A DNA stretch of 7,080 nucleotides from UBA1672 sp964352375 (GTDB taxonomy: Bacteria; Pseudomonadota; Alphaproteobacteria; Micavibrionales; Micavibrionaceae), in assembly GCA_964352375.1 (NCBI GenBank), contig CAYGSA010000088.1, forward strand, positions 1 to 7,080, read 5' to 3'. Position 1 is the stretch's first letter. The number at the start of each line of letters is the position of its first letter. Positions 1 through 6,462 of the stretch are shown here, piece by piece. The notes under the pieces were generated by a model. That model had not been told where the DNA came from and did no database searches. It saw nothing but the letters and a program-made list of their open reading frames with translations. The position numbers and the translations under genes are program-made.

Positions 1-2025
1 TTCAAAAAATTCGCAAACATCGATTCAGTTGATGTCGAAATTGATGAAACCGACGTTGATAAACTCGTCGATATTATTGCATCGCTTGAGCCAACATATG
101 GCGGGATTAACCTTGAAGATTTCAAAGCACCCGAATGTTTCGAACTTGAACGCCGCCTTAAAGAGCGCATGAACATTCCTGTATTCCACGATGATCAGCA
201 CGGCACGGCGATTATTGTAACCGCTGCTTTCAGAAACTGGATTCATCACTCTGGGCGGAATATCGAAGATATCCGCCTTGTTGCATCGGGCGCGGGCGCA
301 TCGGCAATTGCATGTTTGAACCTACTCGTTCACGCTGGCCTAAAACGTGAGAACATCATCGTATGTGACCGCAACGGCGTGGTCTATGAAGGCCGAAAAG
401 AAGGCATGGACCCACAAAAAGCCGCATTCGCATCAAAAACAAACGCCCGCAACCTCGACGAAGCCATCGACAATGCAGACGTCTTCCTTGGCCTATCTGG
501 TCCGGGCGTCATGGACAAAGAAAAAGTCTCTCGCATGGCAGACGCACCGCTCATCATGGCGCTCGCGAACCCAACACCAGAAATCATGCCCGAAGATGCG
601 TACGAAGTAAAACCGGACGCCATCGTCTGTACGGGTCGCTCTGACTTCCCAAACCAAGTCAACAACGTCCTTTGTTTCCCGTTCATATTCCGCGGCGCAC
701 TTGACGTCGGCGCTACAGCAATAAACGAGGAGATGAAACTGGCCTGCGTTGACGCAATCGCCGCACTCGCCCGCAAAGAAGCCGTAGCAGAAGTCGCCAG
801 CGTCTATGCAGGCGAAGAACTCGCCTTCGGCCGTGATTACCTCATTCCAAAACCATTCGATCCACGCCTGATCGTTGATCTACCGATCGCAGTTGCCAAA
901 GCAGCCATGGACTCAGGTGTTGCGACACGCCCCATTAAAGATTTCGAAGCCTATGCAAACAAATTACAGCAATATTTCTTCCGTTCACAACTCATTATGC
1001 GACCCATTTTCTCGCGCGCCCAAGAAAATCCAGAACGCGTCGTCTATTGTGAAGGCGAAGAAGAGCGCGTGCTTCAGGCCACTCAAATCGCACTAGACGA
1101 AAACCTGGCAAAACCAACACTGATTGGCCGTAAATCCGTAATCGAAGAGCGCATAAAACGCCTCGGCCTGCGTATGAAACCCGGCAAAGACTTCGAACTC
1201 TGCGACCCGCAAGATGATCCGCGCTACCGCGAATATTGGGAAACCTACCACAGCATCATGGAACGCCGCGGTGTAACGCCAGATGACGCCAAAACCGTTG
1301 TTCGCACAAACGCCACAGTCATCGGCTCCCTCATGGTCTATAAAGACGAAGTTGACGCACTAATCTGCGGAACGCAAGGTCACTTCCATACACACCTGGA
1401 AGACATCAAAGACATTATCGGCCTGCGTGCAGGCGTTGAAACCCCTGCCGCCCTCAGCCCGCTTTTGATCTCACAGGGAACATTTTTCTTCTGCGACACA
1501 CAAATCAACTGTAACCCAACTGTCGCTCAAATTTCCGAAATGACGTTGCTCGCCGCTGAAGAAGTTCGTCGTTTTGGTATGGTGCCAAAAGTCGCCTTAC
1601 TCTCACACTCAAACTTCGGGACACTCAAAAGTGAATCAGCTGACAAAATGCGCGCCGCCTACGCAGATATCCGCAGACGCGACCCCGATCTTGAAATCGA
1701 TGGCGAAATGCAAGCCGACACCGCGCTTTCCGAAGCCGTACGCCAGCGCATCATGCCAAACTCAAAACTCACAGGTCAGGCGAACCTGTTCATCATGCCA
1801 AATGTAGAATCAGCAAACATTGCATTCAACATGGTCAAAACATTCTCCGACGGTGTTAGCATCGGCCCGATCCTGCTCGGCGCGGCTCGCCCGGCGCACA
1901 TCATAACCCCCGCCGCAACAACCCGCAGCGTGGTCAATATGACCGCCCTCGCAACAGTCGGCGCACAAATTTTCGAAGACGCAACAATAGACAACGTAAC
2001 CCACCGCCTCATAAAAAGCGCATAA
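1..2025 (+). CDS. maeB: NADP-dependent malic enzyme, hybrid with C-terminal phosphotransacetylase-like domain (5' partial)
   Basis: Malic enzyme oxidatively decarboxylates malate to pyruvate, making NADPH in the cytoplasm. The frame is open from base 1, giving 674 residues. MaeB hybrids are about 760 residues, so roughly 95 N-terminal residues, including the expected catalytic Tyr and Lys, lie left of the window. Visible are the metal-binding LEDFKAPECF (residues 38-47, ligands E39 and D40) and HDDQHGTA (63-70, D65), the dinucleotide-binding GAGAS (97-101), and a conserved NQVNNVLCFPFIFRGALDVG segment in the malic enzyme half. From about residue 330 to the end is a phosphotransacetylase-like domain. 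In this family that domain is thought to be regulatory (acetyl-CoA sensing, oligomerisation) rather than catalytic. Near its end, TTR (640-642) stands where true Pta enzymes have Ser-Arg, and the acidic residues that normally follow are absent. The gene ends with TAA, 71 bases before mgtE. Family assignment is very secure; NADP preference is inferred from the family. Confidence 0.96.
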   Translation, partial: FKKFANIDSVDVEIDETDVDKLVDIIASLEPTYGGINLEDFKAPECFELERRLKERMNIPVFHDDQHGTAIIVTAAFRNWIHHSGRNIEDIRLVASGAGASAIACLNLLVHAGLKRENIIVCDRNGVVYEGRKEGMDPQKAAFASKTNARNLDEAIDNADVFLGLSGPGVMDKEKVSRMADAPLIMALANPTPEIMPEDAYEVKPDAIVCTGRSDFPNQVNNVLCFPFIFRGALDVGATAINEEMKLACVDAIAALARKEAVAEVASVYAGEELAFGRDYLIPKPFDPRLIVDLPIAVAKAAMDSGVATRPIKDFEAYANKLQQYFFRSQLIMRPIFSRAQENPERVVYCEGEEERVLQATQIALDENLAKPTLIGRKSVIEERIKRLGLRMKPGKDFELCDPQDDPRYREYWETYHSIMERRGVTPDDAKTVVRTNATVIGSLMVYKDEVDALICGTQGHFHTHLEDIKDIIGLRAGVETPAALSPLLISQGTFFFCDTQINCNPTVAQISEMTLLAAEEVRRFGMVPKVALLSHSNFGTLKSESADKMRAAYADIRRRDPDLEIDGEMQADTALSEAVRQRIMPNSKLTGQANLFIMPNVESANIAFNMVKTFSDGVSIGPILLGAARPAHIITPAATTRSVVNMTALATVGAQIFEDATIDNVTHRLIKSA

Positions 2026-2037
2026 GATTAGAGAAAG

Positions 2038-2062
2038 AAGAGGAAAGATTTTCTTCCCTCTT
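2038..2062 (+). terminator. Imperfect hairpin after maeB, possible weak terminator
   Basis: An 11-base arm (2038-2048, AAGAGGAAAGA) is complementary to 2052-2062 (TCTTCCCTCTT) at 10 of 11 positions around a 3-base TTT loop, 12 bases past the maeB stop. It lies in a purine-then-pyrimidine tract and has no run of T after it, so it is not a classical intrinsic terminator. It could act as an RNA 3'-end stabiliser or a weak terminator, or be a chance result of the biased composition. Confidence 0.3.
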
Positions 2063-2083
2063 CCCTCAATAACAACCCGCGCC

Positions 2084-2089
2084 TATACT
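2084..2089 (+). promoter_or_regulatory. Candidate -10 box (TATACT) directly upstream of mgtE
   Basis: TATACT matches the sigma-70 -10 consensus at 5 of 6 positions and ends 7 bases before the mgtE ATG at 2097. A transcript from it would begin at or within about a base of the start codon, that is, leaderless. No good -35 box is seen at the right distance (TTCCCT at 2061-2066 is poor). No Shine-Dalgarno sequence precedes the ATG, which fits leaderless initiation. This is inference from spacing only. Confidence 0.3.
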
Positions 2090-2096
2090 CTTTTGC

Positions 2097-3473
2097 ATGA
2101 GCCAGCAACCCGCGCAAAACGAAGATGTCCAAACCTTCCTTCCTGATGAAACAATCAAGGAAACAATTGATGCCGTCCACGCGCAAGACTCCGATACTGT
2201 TCATGCGGTTCTCAATGACCTAAGCGCCAGTGACTCGGCGCAACTTCTCAGTAAAATCAAAGAAGAAGACCGCGAAGAGCTTTTGGCGATGTACGGCGAT
2301 GCGCTGGCTCCAGAAACATTTACAGAGATGCATCAAGAGCTTTCGCGCCAATCCCTCTCTGTCATGCCCGCCGCGCAAGTGGCCGAAATTATTACAACGC
2401 TGGAATCCGATGACGCGCTCCTGTTGATCGAAAATCTGGACAGTGATTTCCAACAAGACATCATCCGGAAACTTTCATCAAAAACCCGCCTTGTACTGGA
2501 AGAAGGCCTCAGTTTCCCCGAAGATAGTGCAGGCCGCCTCATGCGCCGCGAACTTGTCACCATCCCAGACTTCTGGACAGTCGGAAAAACAATAGACTAT
2601 CTTCGCGCCGCCTCCACAACCTTACCCGAAGATTTCCTGGATATTTTTATCGTCGACCCCCTGCATCAGCTCACGGGTGAAATACCGCTAAACCAAATCA
2701 TCCGCAACAAACGCTCAGTAAAAATCAAAGATTTATCATTAGACGAAACCCATCCCATACCCGCCGAGATGGACCAGGAGCAAGTCGCTCAAATCTTCCG
2801 CCGCGATAACATCGTCTCCGCTCCCGTGATCGACGAAGCTGGCCGCCTGATAGGCGTGATTACCATTGATGACGTGATCGACGTGATCGACGAAGAAGCC
2901 CATGAAGACATCATGCGCATGGCCGGTGTCGAACAAGGCGACCTGTATCGCGCCGTGATATCCACCGCAAACACACGCTTTCGCTGGCTGTTTATCAACC
3001 TACTGACCGCCTTACTGGCATCACTCGTTATCTCATTATTCAATGCCACCATTCAAGAAATCGTCGCCCTCGCCGTACTTATGCCCATCGTAGCCTCCAT
3101 GGGAGGAAACGCAGGCACGCAGGCACTCACCGTTGCCGTTCGCGCCATCGCAACAAACGAGCTATCTGGCACAAACACATTACGCATCATCTGGAAAGAA
3201 ACATTGGTCGGAACCATCAACGGCCTCCTCTTCGCAGTTCTAACAGGCTTTCTCGCCGCCCTCTGGTTCGCCAGCCCCGTCCTCGGCTGCGTCATCGCCG
3301 CCGCAATGGTGATTAACCTCATCATCGCAGGTCTGTGCGGCGCAGGCATTCCAATCCTTCTCCATAAAATGGGCTCTGACCCCGCTATTTCCTCTACCGT
3401 ACTTTTAACCACAGTCACAGATGTAATCGGATTCTTTGCATTCCTCGGCCTCGCCGCAATCTTCATGATATAA
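2097..3473 (+). CDS. mgtE: MgtE-family magnesium transporter
   Basis: A 458-residue inner-membrane Mg2+ channel/transporter of the MgtE family, close to the usual length of about 450. The order is a soluble N-terminal helical domain (about 25-135), two CBS domains (about 142-205 and 207-265) that sense cytoplasmic Mg2+ in this family, a connecting helix, and a C-terminal membrane domain (about 296-457) with about five hydrophobic segments. The signature PIVASMGGNAGTQAL (329-343) and an acidic residue in the last membrane helix (D442, in TDVIGFFAF), equivalent to the pore aspartate of characterised MgtE, are present. The acidic DDVIDVIDEE at the end of CBS2 is also typical. The ATG at 2097 gives a full-length N-domain but has no Shine-Dalgarno sequence; a possible -10 box lies just upstream. 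I see no room for an Mg2+-sensing riboswitch in the 71-base gap before it. Family assignment is secure; transport of other divalent ions such as Co2+ cannot be excluded. Confidence 0.95.
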   Translation: MSQQPAQNEDVQTFLPDETIKETIDAVHAQDSDTVHAVLNDLSASDSAQLLSKIKEEDREELLAMYGDALAPETFTEMHQELSRQSLSVMPAAQVAEIITTLESDDALLLIENLDSDFQQDIIRKLSSKTRLVLEEGLSFPEDSAGRLMRRELVTIPDFWTVGKTIDYLRAASTTLPEDFLDIFIVDPLHQLTGEIPLNQIIRNKRSVKIKDLSLDETHPIPAEMDQEQVAQIFRRDNIVSAPVIDEAGRLIGVITIDDVIDVIDEEAHEDIMRMAGVEQGDLYRAVISTANTRFRWLFINLLTALLASLVISLFNATIQEIVALAVLMPIVASMGGNAGTQALTVAVRAIATNELSGTNTLRIIWKETLVGTINGLLFAVLTGFLAALWFASPVLGCVIAAAMVINLIIAGLCGAGIPILLHKMGSDPAISSTVLLTTVTDVIGFFAFLGLAAIFMI

Positions 3474-3488
3474 CAAAAACAAAGACAT

Positions 3489-3517
3489 TTGCTTCACTGC
3501 ACAAAATCGCTTATATA
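3489..3517 (+). promoter_or_regulatory. Candidate sigma-70-like promoter for the GNAT-PBP gene pair
   Basis: TTGCTT (3489-3494) and TATATA (3512-3517) are separated by 17 bases, the optimal spacing, in the 75-base gap between mgtE and the acetyltransferase gene. The matches are 3 of 6 at -35 and 4 of 6 at -10. Predicted transcription would start near 3524, leaving a leader of about 25 bases that includes the AAAGAG ribosome-binding site. The gap is clearly AT-richer than the flanking genes. Confidence 0.4.
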
Positions 3518-3536
3518 AGACAAACTGAAAAATAAC

Positions 3537-3542
3537 AAAGAG
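3537..3542 (+). promoter_or_regulatory. Ribosome-binding site of the GNAT gene
   Basis: AAAGAG ends 6 bases before the ATG at 3549. It is a moderate Shine-Dalgarno match and supports that start. It contrasts with mgtE and the PBP gene, whose starts lack one. Confidence 0.5.
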
Positions 3543-3548
3543 TACAAA

Positions 3549-4082
3549 ATGTCAGCCGCAAAACTTGAAAAGCCCGCACTAGAACATAAAGCAAGCTACA
3601 TCAGTGCGCTCAGAGAATTCCAAAAAGAAGGTCGATACACTTTCCTTGACATCAACGAGATTGAAAATAATTTCGAAGACTTCATCGAAAAATTAAATGA
3701 CGGCAAAAAAAACCTGCACAAACCATATTCAGATTGGGTAGAACCTGTCCCCGAAACCGTTCTGTGGCTTACTAAAGACGACCAATTCATCGGAACCCTC
3801 AATATCCGCCATCGCCTGAATTGGCACTTGGAAAAATGGGGCGGACACCTGAATTTCATTATACGCCCCTCCATGCGCGGCAAAGGATTCGGCAAAAAAC
3901 TATTGCAAAAAGGCATCCCCTTTATCGCCTATCTCGGCATAGACCGCGCCCTCATCACAGTGTCCCCCGCAGACATGGCCGCCAATAAAATCGTAACCTT
4001 CGTCGGCGCAAAACTGCAAGACACCCTCCCTGCAACCGACAAATTCCCCGAACGCAACCGCTATTGGCTTGACTGCACTTAA
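3549..4082 (+). CDS. GNAT-family N-acetyltransferase
   Basis: A 177-residue cytoplasmic protein of the GNAT superfamily, which transfers the acetyl group of acetyl-CoA to an amine; the acceptor here is unknown. The acetyl-CoA pyrophosphate-binding motif A is clear: a strand (about 101-106) followed by RPSMRGKGFGKKLL (106-119), with the RxxGxG core at R110, G113 and G115. N146 in AANKIV and the following F and GA fit the usual motif B region. The segment VPETVLWL (67-74), the IGTLNIRHRLN stretch (81-91) and the aromatic RYWL near the C-terminus (171-174) resemble the predicted acetyltransferase group COG3981. The length is normal for a single GNAT domain. The start has a ribosome-binding site, and the PBP gene begins 17 bases after its TAA, so co-transcription is likely. 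Nothing ties its substrate to the cell wall beyond adjacency. The family call is firm; function is open. Confidence 0.88.
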   Translation: MSAAKLEKPALEHKASYISALREFQKEGRYTFLDINEIENNFEDFIEKLNDGKKNLHKPYSDWVEPVPETVLWLTKDDQFIGTLNIRHRLNWHLEKWGGHLNFIIRPSMRGKGFGKKLLQKGIPFIAYLGIDRALITVSPADMAANKIVTFVGAKLQDTLPATDKFPERNRYWLDCT

Positions 4083-4099
4083 CTTATAAACTGACTTCC

Positions 4100-6043
4100 A
4101 TGGCGAAAAAGAAACAACCCGCAAAACGTACAAAAAAGTCCAAAAAGACCAAAAAAAACACCCTCCTTTGGCGCGGCATACGATGGATGCTCGCCTTAGC
4201 CATATGGGGAGGGCTTGCACTAACAGTAGTCCTTCTTTGGTACGCTAAAGACCTTCCCGACATAACACAATCTGCTGTATTTGAACGCCGCGCTTCAATT
4301 ATCATAAAATCCGCCGATAACATCACGCTGGCCCGTTACGGTGAAAGTAAAGGCGAAACCATAAAAAGCACAGATCTACCGCAACACTTAATTGATGCCG
4401 TCCTCGCCACCGAAGACCGCAGATTCTATGATCATTCTGGCATAGACCCATGGGGCATAACCCGTGCAATGATAATCAACCTCTACAAAGGCCGTTTCGT
4501 GCAAGGCGGCTCAACAATCACACAGCAACTCGCAAAAAACCTGTTCCTCTCCCATAAACGCACCATAGACCGTAAAATTCAGGAAGCCTTGCTCGCACTA
4601 TGGCTCGAACGCCAACTCACAAAAGACGAAATCCTCAGCGCCTATATGAATCGCGTCTATCTCGGCTCTGGAACCTACGGTTTCGAAGCCGCCGCACAAC
4701 TTTATTTCGGAAAAAGCGCCAAACAAGTCAATCTCCTCGAATCAGCTACCCTCGCCGGCTTGCTCAAAGCACCGTCAAAATACTCACCCCACCAAAACCC
4801 ACAACGCGCAAAAGAACGCGCAAACGTAGTTTTAAACGCCATGAATGACGCAGGCTATATCACCAGAGAACAGCAAAAAGACCAAGAAAATCAGACCCTC
4901 ACCCTGCCCCATAAAAAGGCTGGATCAGAGCAAAATGTCCGCTATTTCACAGATTGGGTAATGAACGGCCTCGACAGCATGATCGGAATATCAGACACCG
5001 ATATCATCATCGAAACCACCCTCGACAGCGCCCTCCAAAGCAAAGCACAATTCCGCCTTACAACTGCAATCAACCGCGCCGATGAAATGCAATTCGTCTC
5101 GCAAGGCGGTATTTTAACCCTTCGCCCAGACGGCGCAATCGTCGCCATGGTCGGCGGCCATAATTACACAGAGAGCCAATTTAACCGCACCACTCAAGCC
5201 CGCCGCCCCCCTGGCTCTGCGTTCAAGCCCTTCGTCTTCCTGACCGCCCTCGAAAAAGGATGGAAACCCAGCAGCAAAATTCTGGACTCACCGATAACAT
5301 CGGGTGAATACCGCCCCAAAAACTTCGCTGAAAATTATCTCGGCACAGTTGATCTGGAAACCGCCCTCGCAAAATCTCTCAATACCGCCACAGTGCGCCT
5401 CGCCGAAGAAATAGGCATGGGCCCCATTATAAAGACCGCAAAAAAACTCGGCATCATTTCCCCCTTGCAGCGTGATCTCAGCCTCTCTCTCGGCAGCTCA
5501 GGCGTATCAATGCTCGAACTCGGCACCGCCTATGCCGTTTTTGCAAATGGTGGACATAAAATACTTCCATACGCCATAACACGCGTAACCACTCAAGACG
5601 GGGATATCCTGTTCGAACGTGAAGAGCCACAATATACAAGGATTATAAAATCAAACCACGCACGCAATATATCGTTTATGCTGCAAAGCGTCATCAATAA
5701 CGGCACAGGAAAAGCGGCAAAGCTACCCTTTCCAACATACGGAAAAACAGGAACGTCACAAGATAGCCGTGATGCATGGTTCGCAGGCTACACCGATAAA
5801 CTGGTCACAATTGTCTGGCTCGGCAACGACGACAACAGCCCCATGCGCCGTGTCACAGGCGGCGGCCTCCCCGCACATATATGGCATGATATCATGAAAT
5901 ACGGCCACCCGCGCCAAAACGAAACAAACTTCCCAGACATAAAAAACAACACAGGGTTTGCAAACCTCCTGAAAAAACTCACCGAAGGCGGAAACGCCCG
6001 CAACACGCAGCGTAAGCACGATTTTTCAAATCTAAATGATTAG
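4100..6043 (+). CDS. Class A penicillin-binding protein (bifunctional peptidoglycan glycosyltransferase/transpeptidase, PBP1A-type)
   Basis: A 647-residue inner-membrane enzyme that polymerises lipid II into glycan strands and cross-links the peptides. A lysine-rich cytoplasmic tail (residues 2-19) precedes one membrane anchor (about 29-49). The GT51 glycosyltransferase domain spans about 75-250: ATEDRRFYDH (103-112, catalytic E105), QGGSTITQQLAKN (135-147), and RKIQEALLALWLE (158-170, second Glu E162). The transpeptidase domain spans about 330-605: SAFK (S373 nucleophile, K376), SLN (426-428) and KTGT (549-552), so all active-site motifs are intact. It is shorter than many Gram-negative PBP1A proteins (700-850). 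Only about 80 residues separate the two domains, so the OB-fold insertion seen in E. coli PBP1A appears absent. The ATG at 4100 suits the anchor topology but lacks a Shine-Dalgarno sequence. The gene follows the GNAT gene by 17 bases and overlaps the end of convergent rnhA by 4 bases. Whether it is the mrcA, pbpC or another paralogue cannot be decided here, so no symbol is given. Confidence 0.95.
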   Translation: MAKKKQPAKRTKKSKKTKKNTLLWRGIRWMLALAIWGGLALTVVLLWYAKDLPDITQSAVFERRASIIIKSADNITLARYGESKGETIKSTDLPQHLIDAVLATEDRRFYDHSGIDPWGITRAMIINLYKGRFVQGGSTITQQLAKNLFLSHKRTIDRKIQEALLALWLERQLTKDEILSAYMNRVYLGSGTYGFEAAAQLYFGKSAKQVNLLESATLAGLLKAPSKYSPHQNPQRAKERANVVLNAMNDAGYITREQQKDQENQTLTLPHKKAGSEQNVRYFTDWVMNGLDSMIGISDTDIIIETTLDSALQSKAQFRLTTAINRADEMQFVSQGGILTLRPDGAIVAMVGGHNYTESQFNRTTQARRPPGSAFKPFVFLTALEKGWKPSSKILDSPITSGEYRPKNFAENYLGTVDLETALAKSLNTATVRLAEEIGMGPIIKTAKKLGIISPLQRDLSLSLGSSGVSMLELGTAYAVFANGGHKILPYAITRVTTQDGDILFEREEPQYTRIIKSNHARNISFMLQSVINNGTGKAAKLPFPTYGKTGTSQDSRDAWFAGYTDKLVTIVWLGNDDNSPMRRVTGGGLPAHIWHDIMKYGHPRQNETNFPDIKNNTGFANLLKKLTEGGNARNTQRKHDFSNLND

Positions 6044-6462
6044 GCAGGAATCCCCCGCCGCGCCAGCTCATCCGCACGCTCATTCCCCGGATCACCTGCA
6101 TGCCCCTTCACCCAAATAAACTGCACATCATGCACAGTCACAAGCACATCAATCTCCTGCCATAAATCTTGGTTTTTCACAGGCTTTTTAGCCGCTGTTT
6201 TCCAGCCCTTGGCCTTCCATCCCTCAATCCACTTCGTAATCCCATCCATCACATATTTGCTGTCAGTATAAAGCTTGAGCGTCGATGGTTTCTTCAGCGC
6301 CTTCAGCGCTTCAATCACTGCCATCATTTCCATGCGGTTATTCGTGGTATCATTTTCACCACCGTACATTTCCTTCTCATGGCCGTTCCACAACATAAGT
6401 ACACCCCAACCGCCCGGCCCGGGGTTACCGCTACATGCACCATCGGTGTAGATCTTAATCAT
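6040..6462 (-). CDS. rnhA: Ribonuclease HI
   Basis: A 140-residue cytoplasmic endonuclease that cuts the RNA strand of RNA:DNA hybrids, removing primers and R-loops. It is slightly shorter than E. coli RNase HI (155), mostly at the C-terminus. The four metal-binding acidic residues are present: D7 in IYTDGACSGNPGPGGWG, E45 in NNRMEMMA, D67 in YTDSKYV and D131 in NERADELA. The catalytic-loop histidine H121 (WVKGHAG) is also present. The basic, Trp-rich substrate-binding segment (about 78-101, WIEGWKAKGWKT and following) is of the RNase HI type rather than the shorter archaeal type. The start ATG at 6462-6460 lies inside the last codons of the upstream - strand gene and has a GGAG ribosome-binding site 7 bases ahead, so translation is probably coupled. 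Its TAA stop overlaps the TAG of the convergent PBP gene. Confidence 0.97.
   Translation of the reverse strand: MIKIYTDGACSGNPGPGGWGVLMLWNGHEKEMYGGENDTTNNRMEMMAVIEALKALKKPSTLKLYTDSKYVMDGITKWIEGWKAKGWKTAAKKPVKNQDLWQEIDVLVTVHDVQFIWVKGHAGDPGNERADELARRGIPA

Noticed and set aside
384..776. 130-residue open frame on the - strand inside maeB
   Set aside because: Low-complexity Ser/Ala/Met-rich translation, antisense to a strongly conserved enzyme; it is a shadow frame.
2026..2096. Possible Mg2+-sensing riboswitch (M-box or ykoK type) upstream of mgtE
   Set aside because: The gap is only 71 bases, much shorter than an M-box, and it shows just one simple hairpin.
2825..2895. 14-base direct repeat CGTGATCGACGAAG in mgtE (2825-2838 and 2882-2895), plus a 9-base tandem GACGTGATC (2871-2888)
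   Set aside because: Both encode the VIDE and DVIDVID segments usual for the second CBS domain of MgtE, so protein constraint and codon bias explain them.
3053..3466. 137-residue - strand open frame opposite the membrane domain of mgtE
   Set aside because: Its Arg/Pro/Ala-rich composition is what the reverse complement of hydrophobic C-rich codons gives; there is no motif and no ribosome-binding site.
4151..4158. A8 runs at 3705-3712 (GNAT) and 4151-4158 (start of the PBP gene) as phase-variable slippage sites
   Set aside because: Both sit in lysine-encoding stretches of an A-rich strand, 8 bases is short, and both frames are intact. There is no sign of variation in a single sequence.
3549..6043. 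GNAT plus PBP as a dedicated cell-wall modification system
   Set aside because: Adjacency alone supports co-transcription at most; the acetyltransferase is a small soluble GNAT without signal peptide or membrane segments and gives no hint of a cell-wall substrate.
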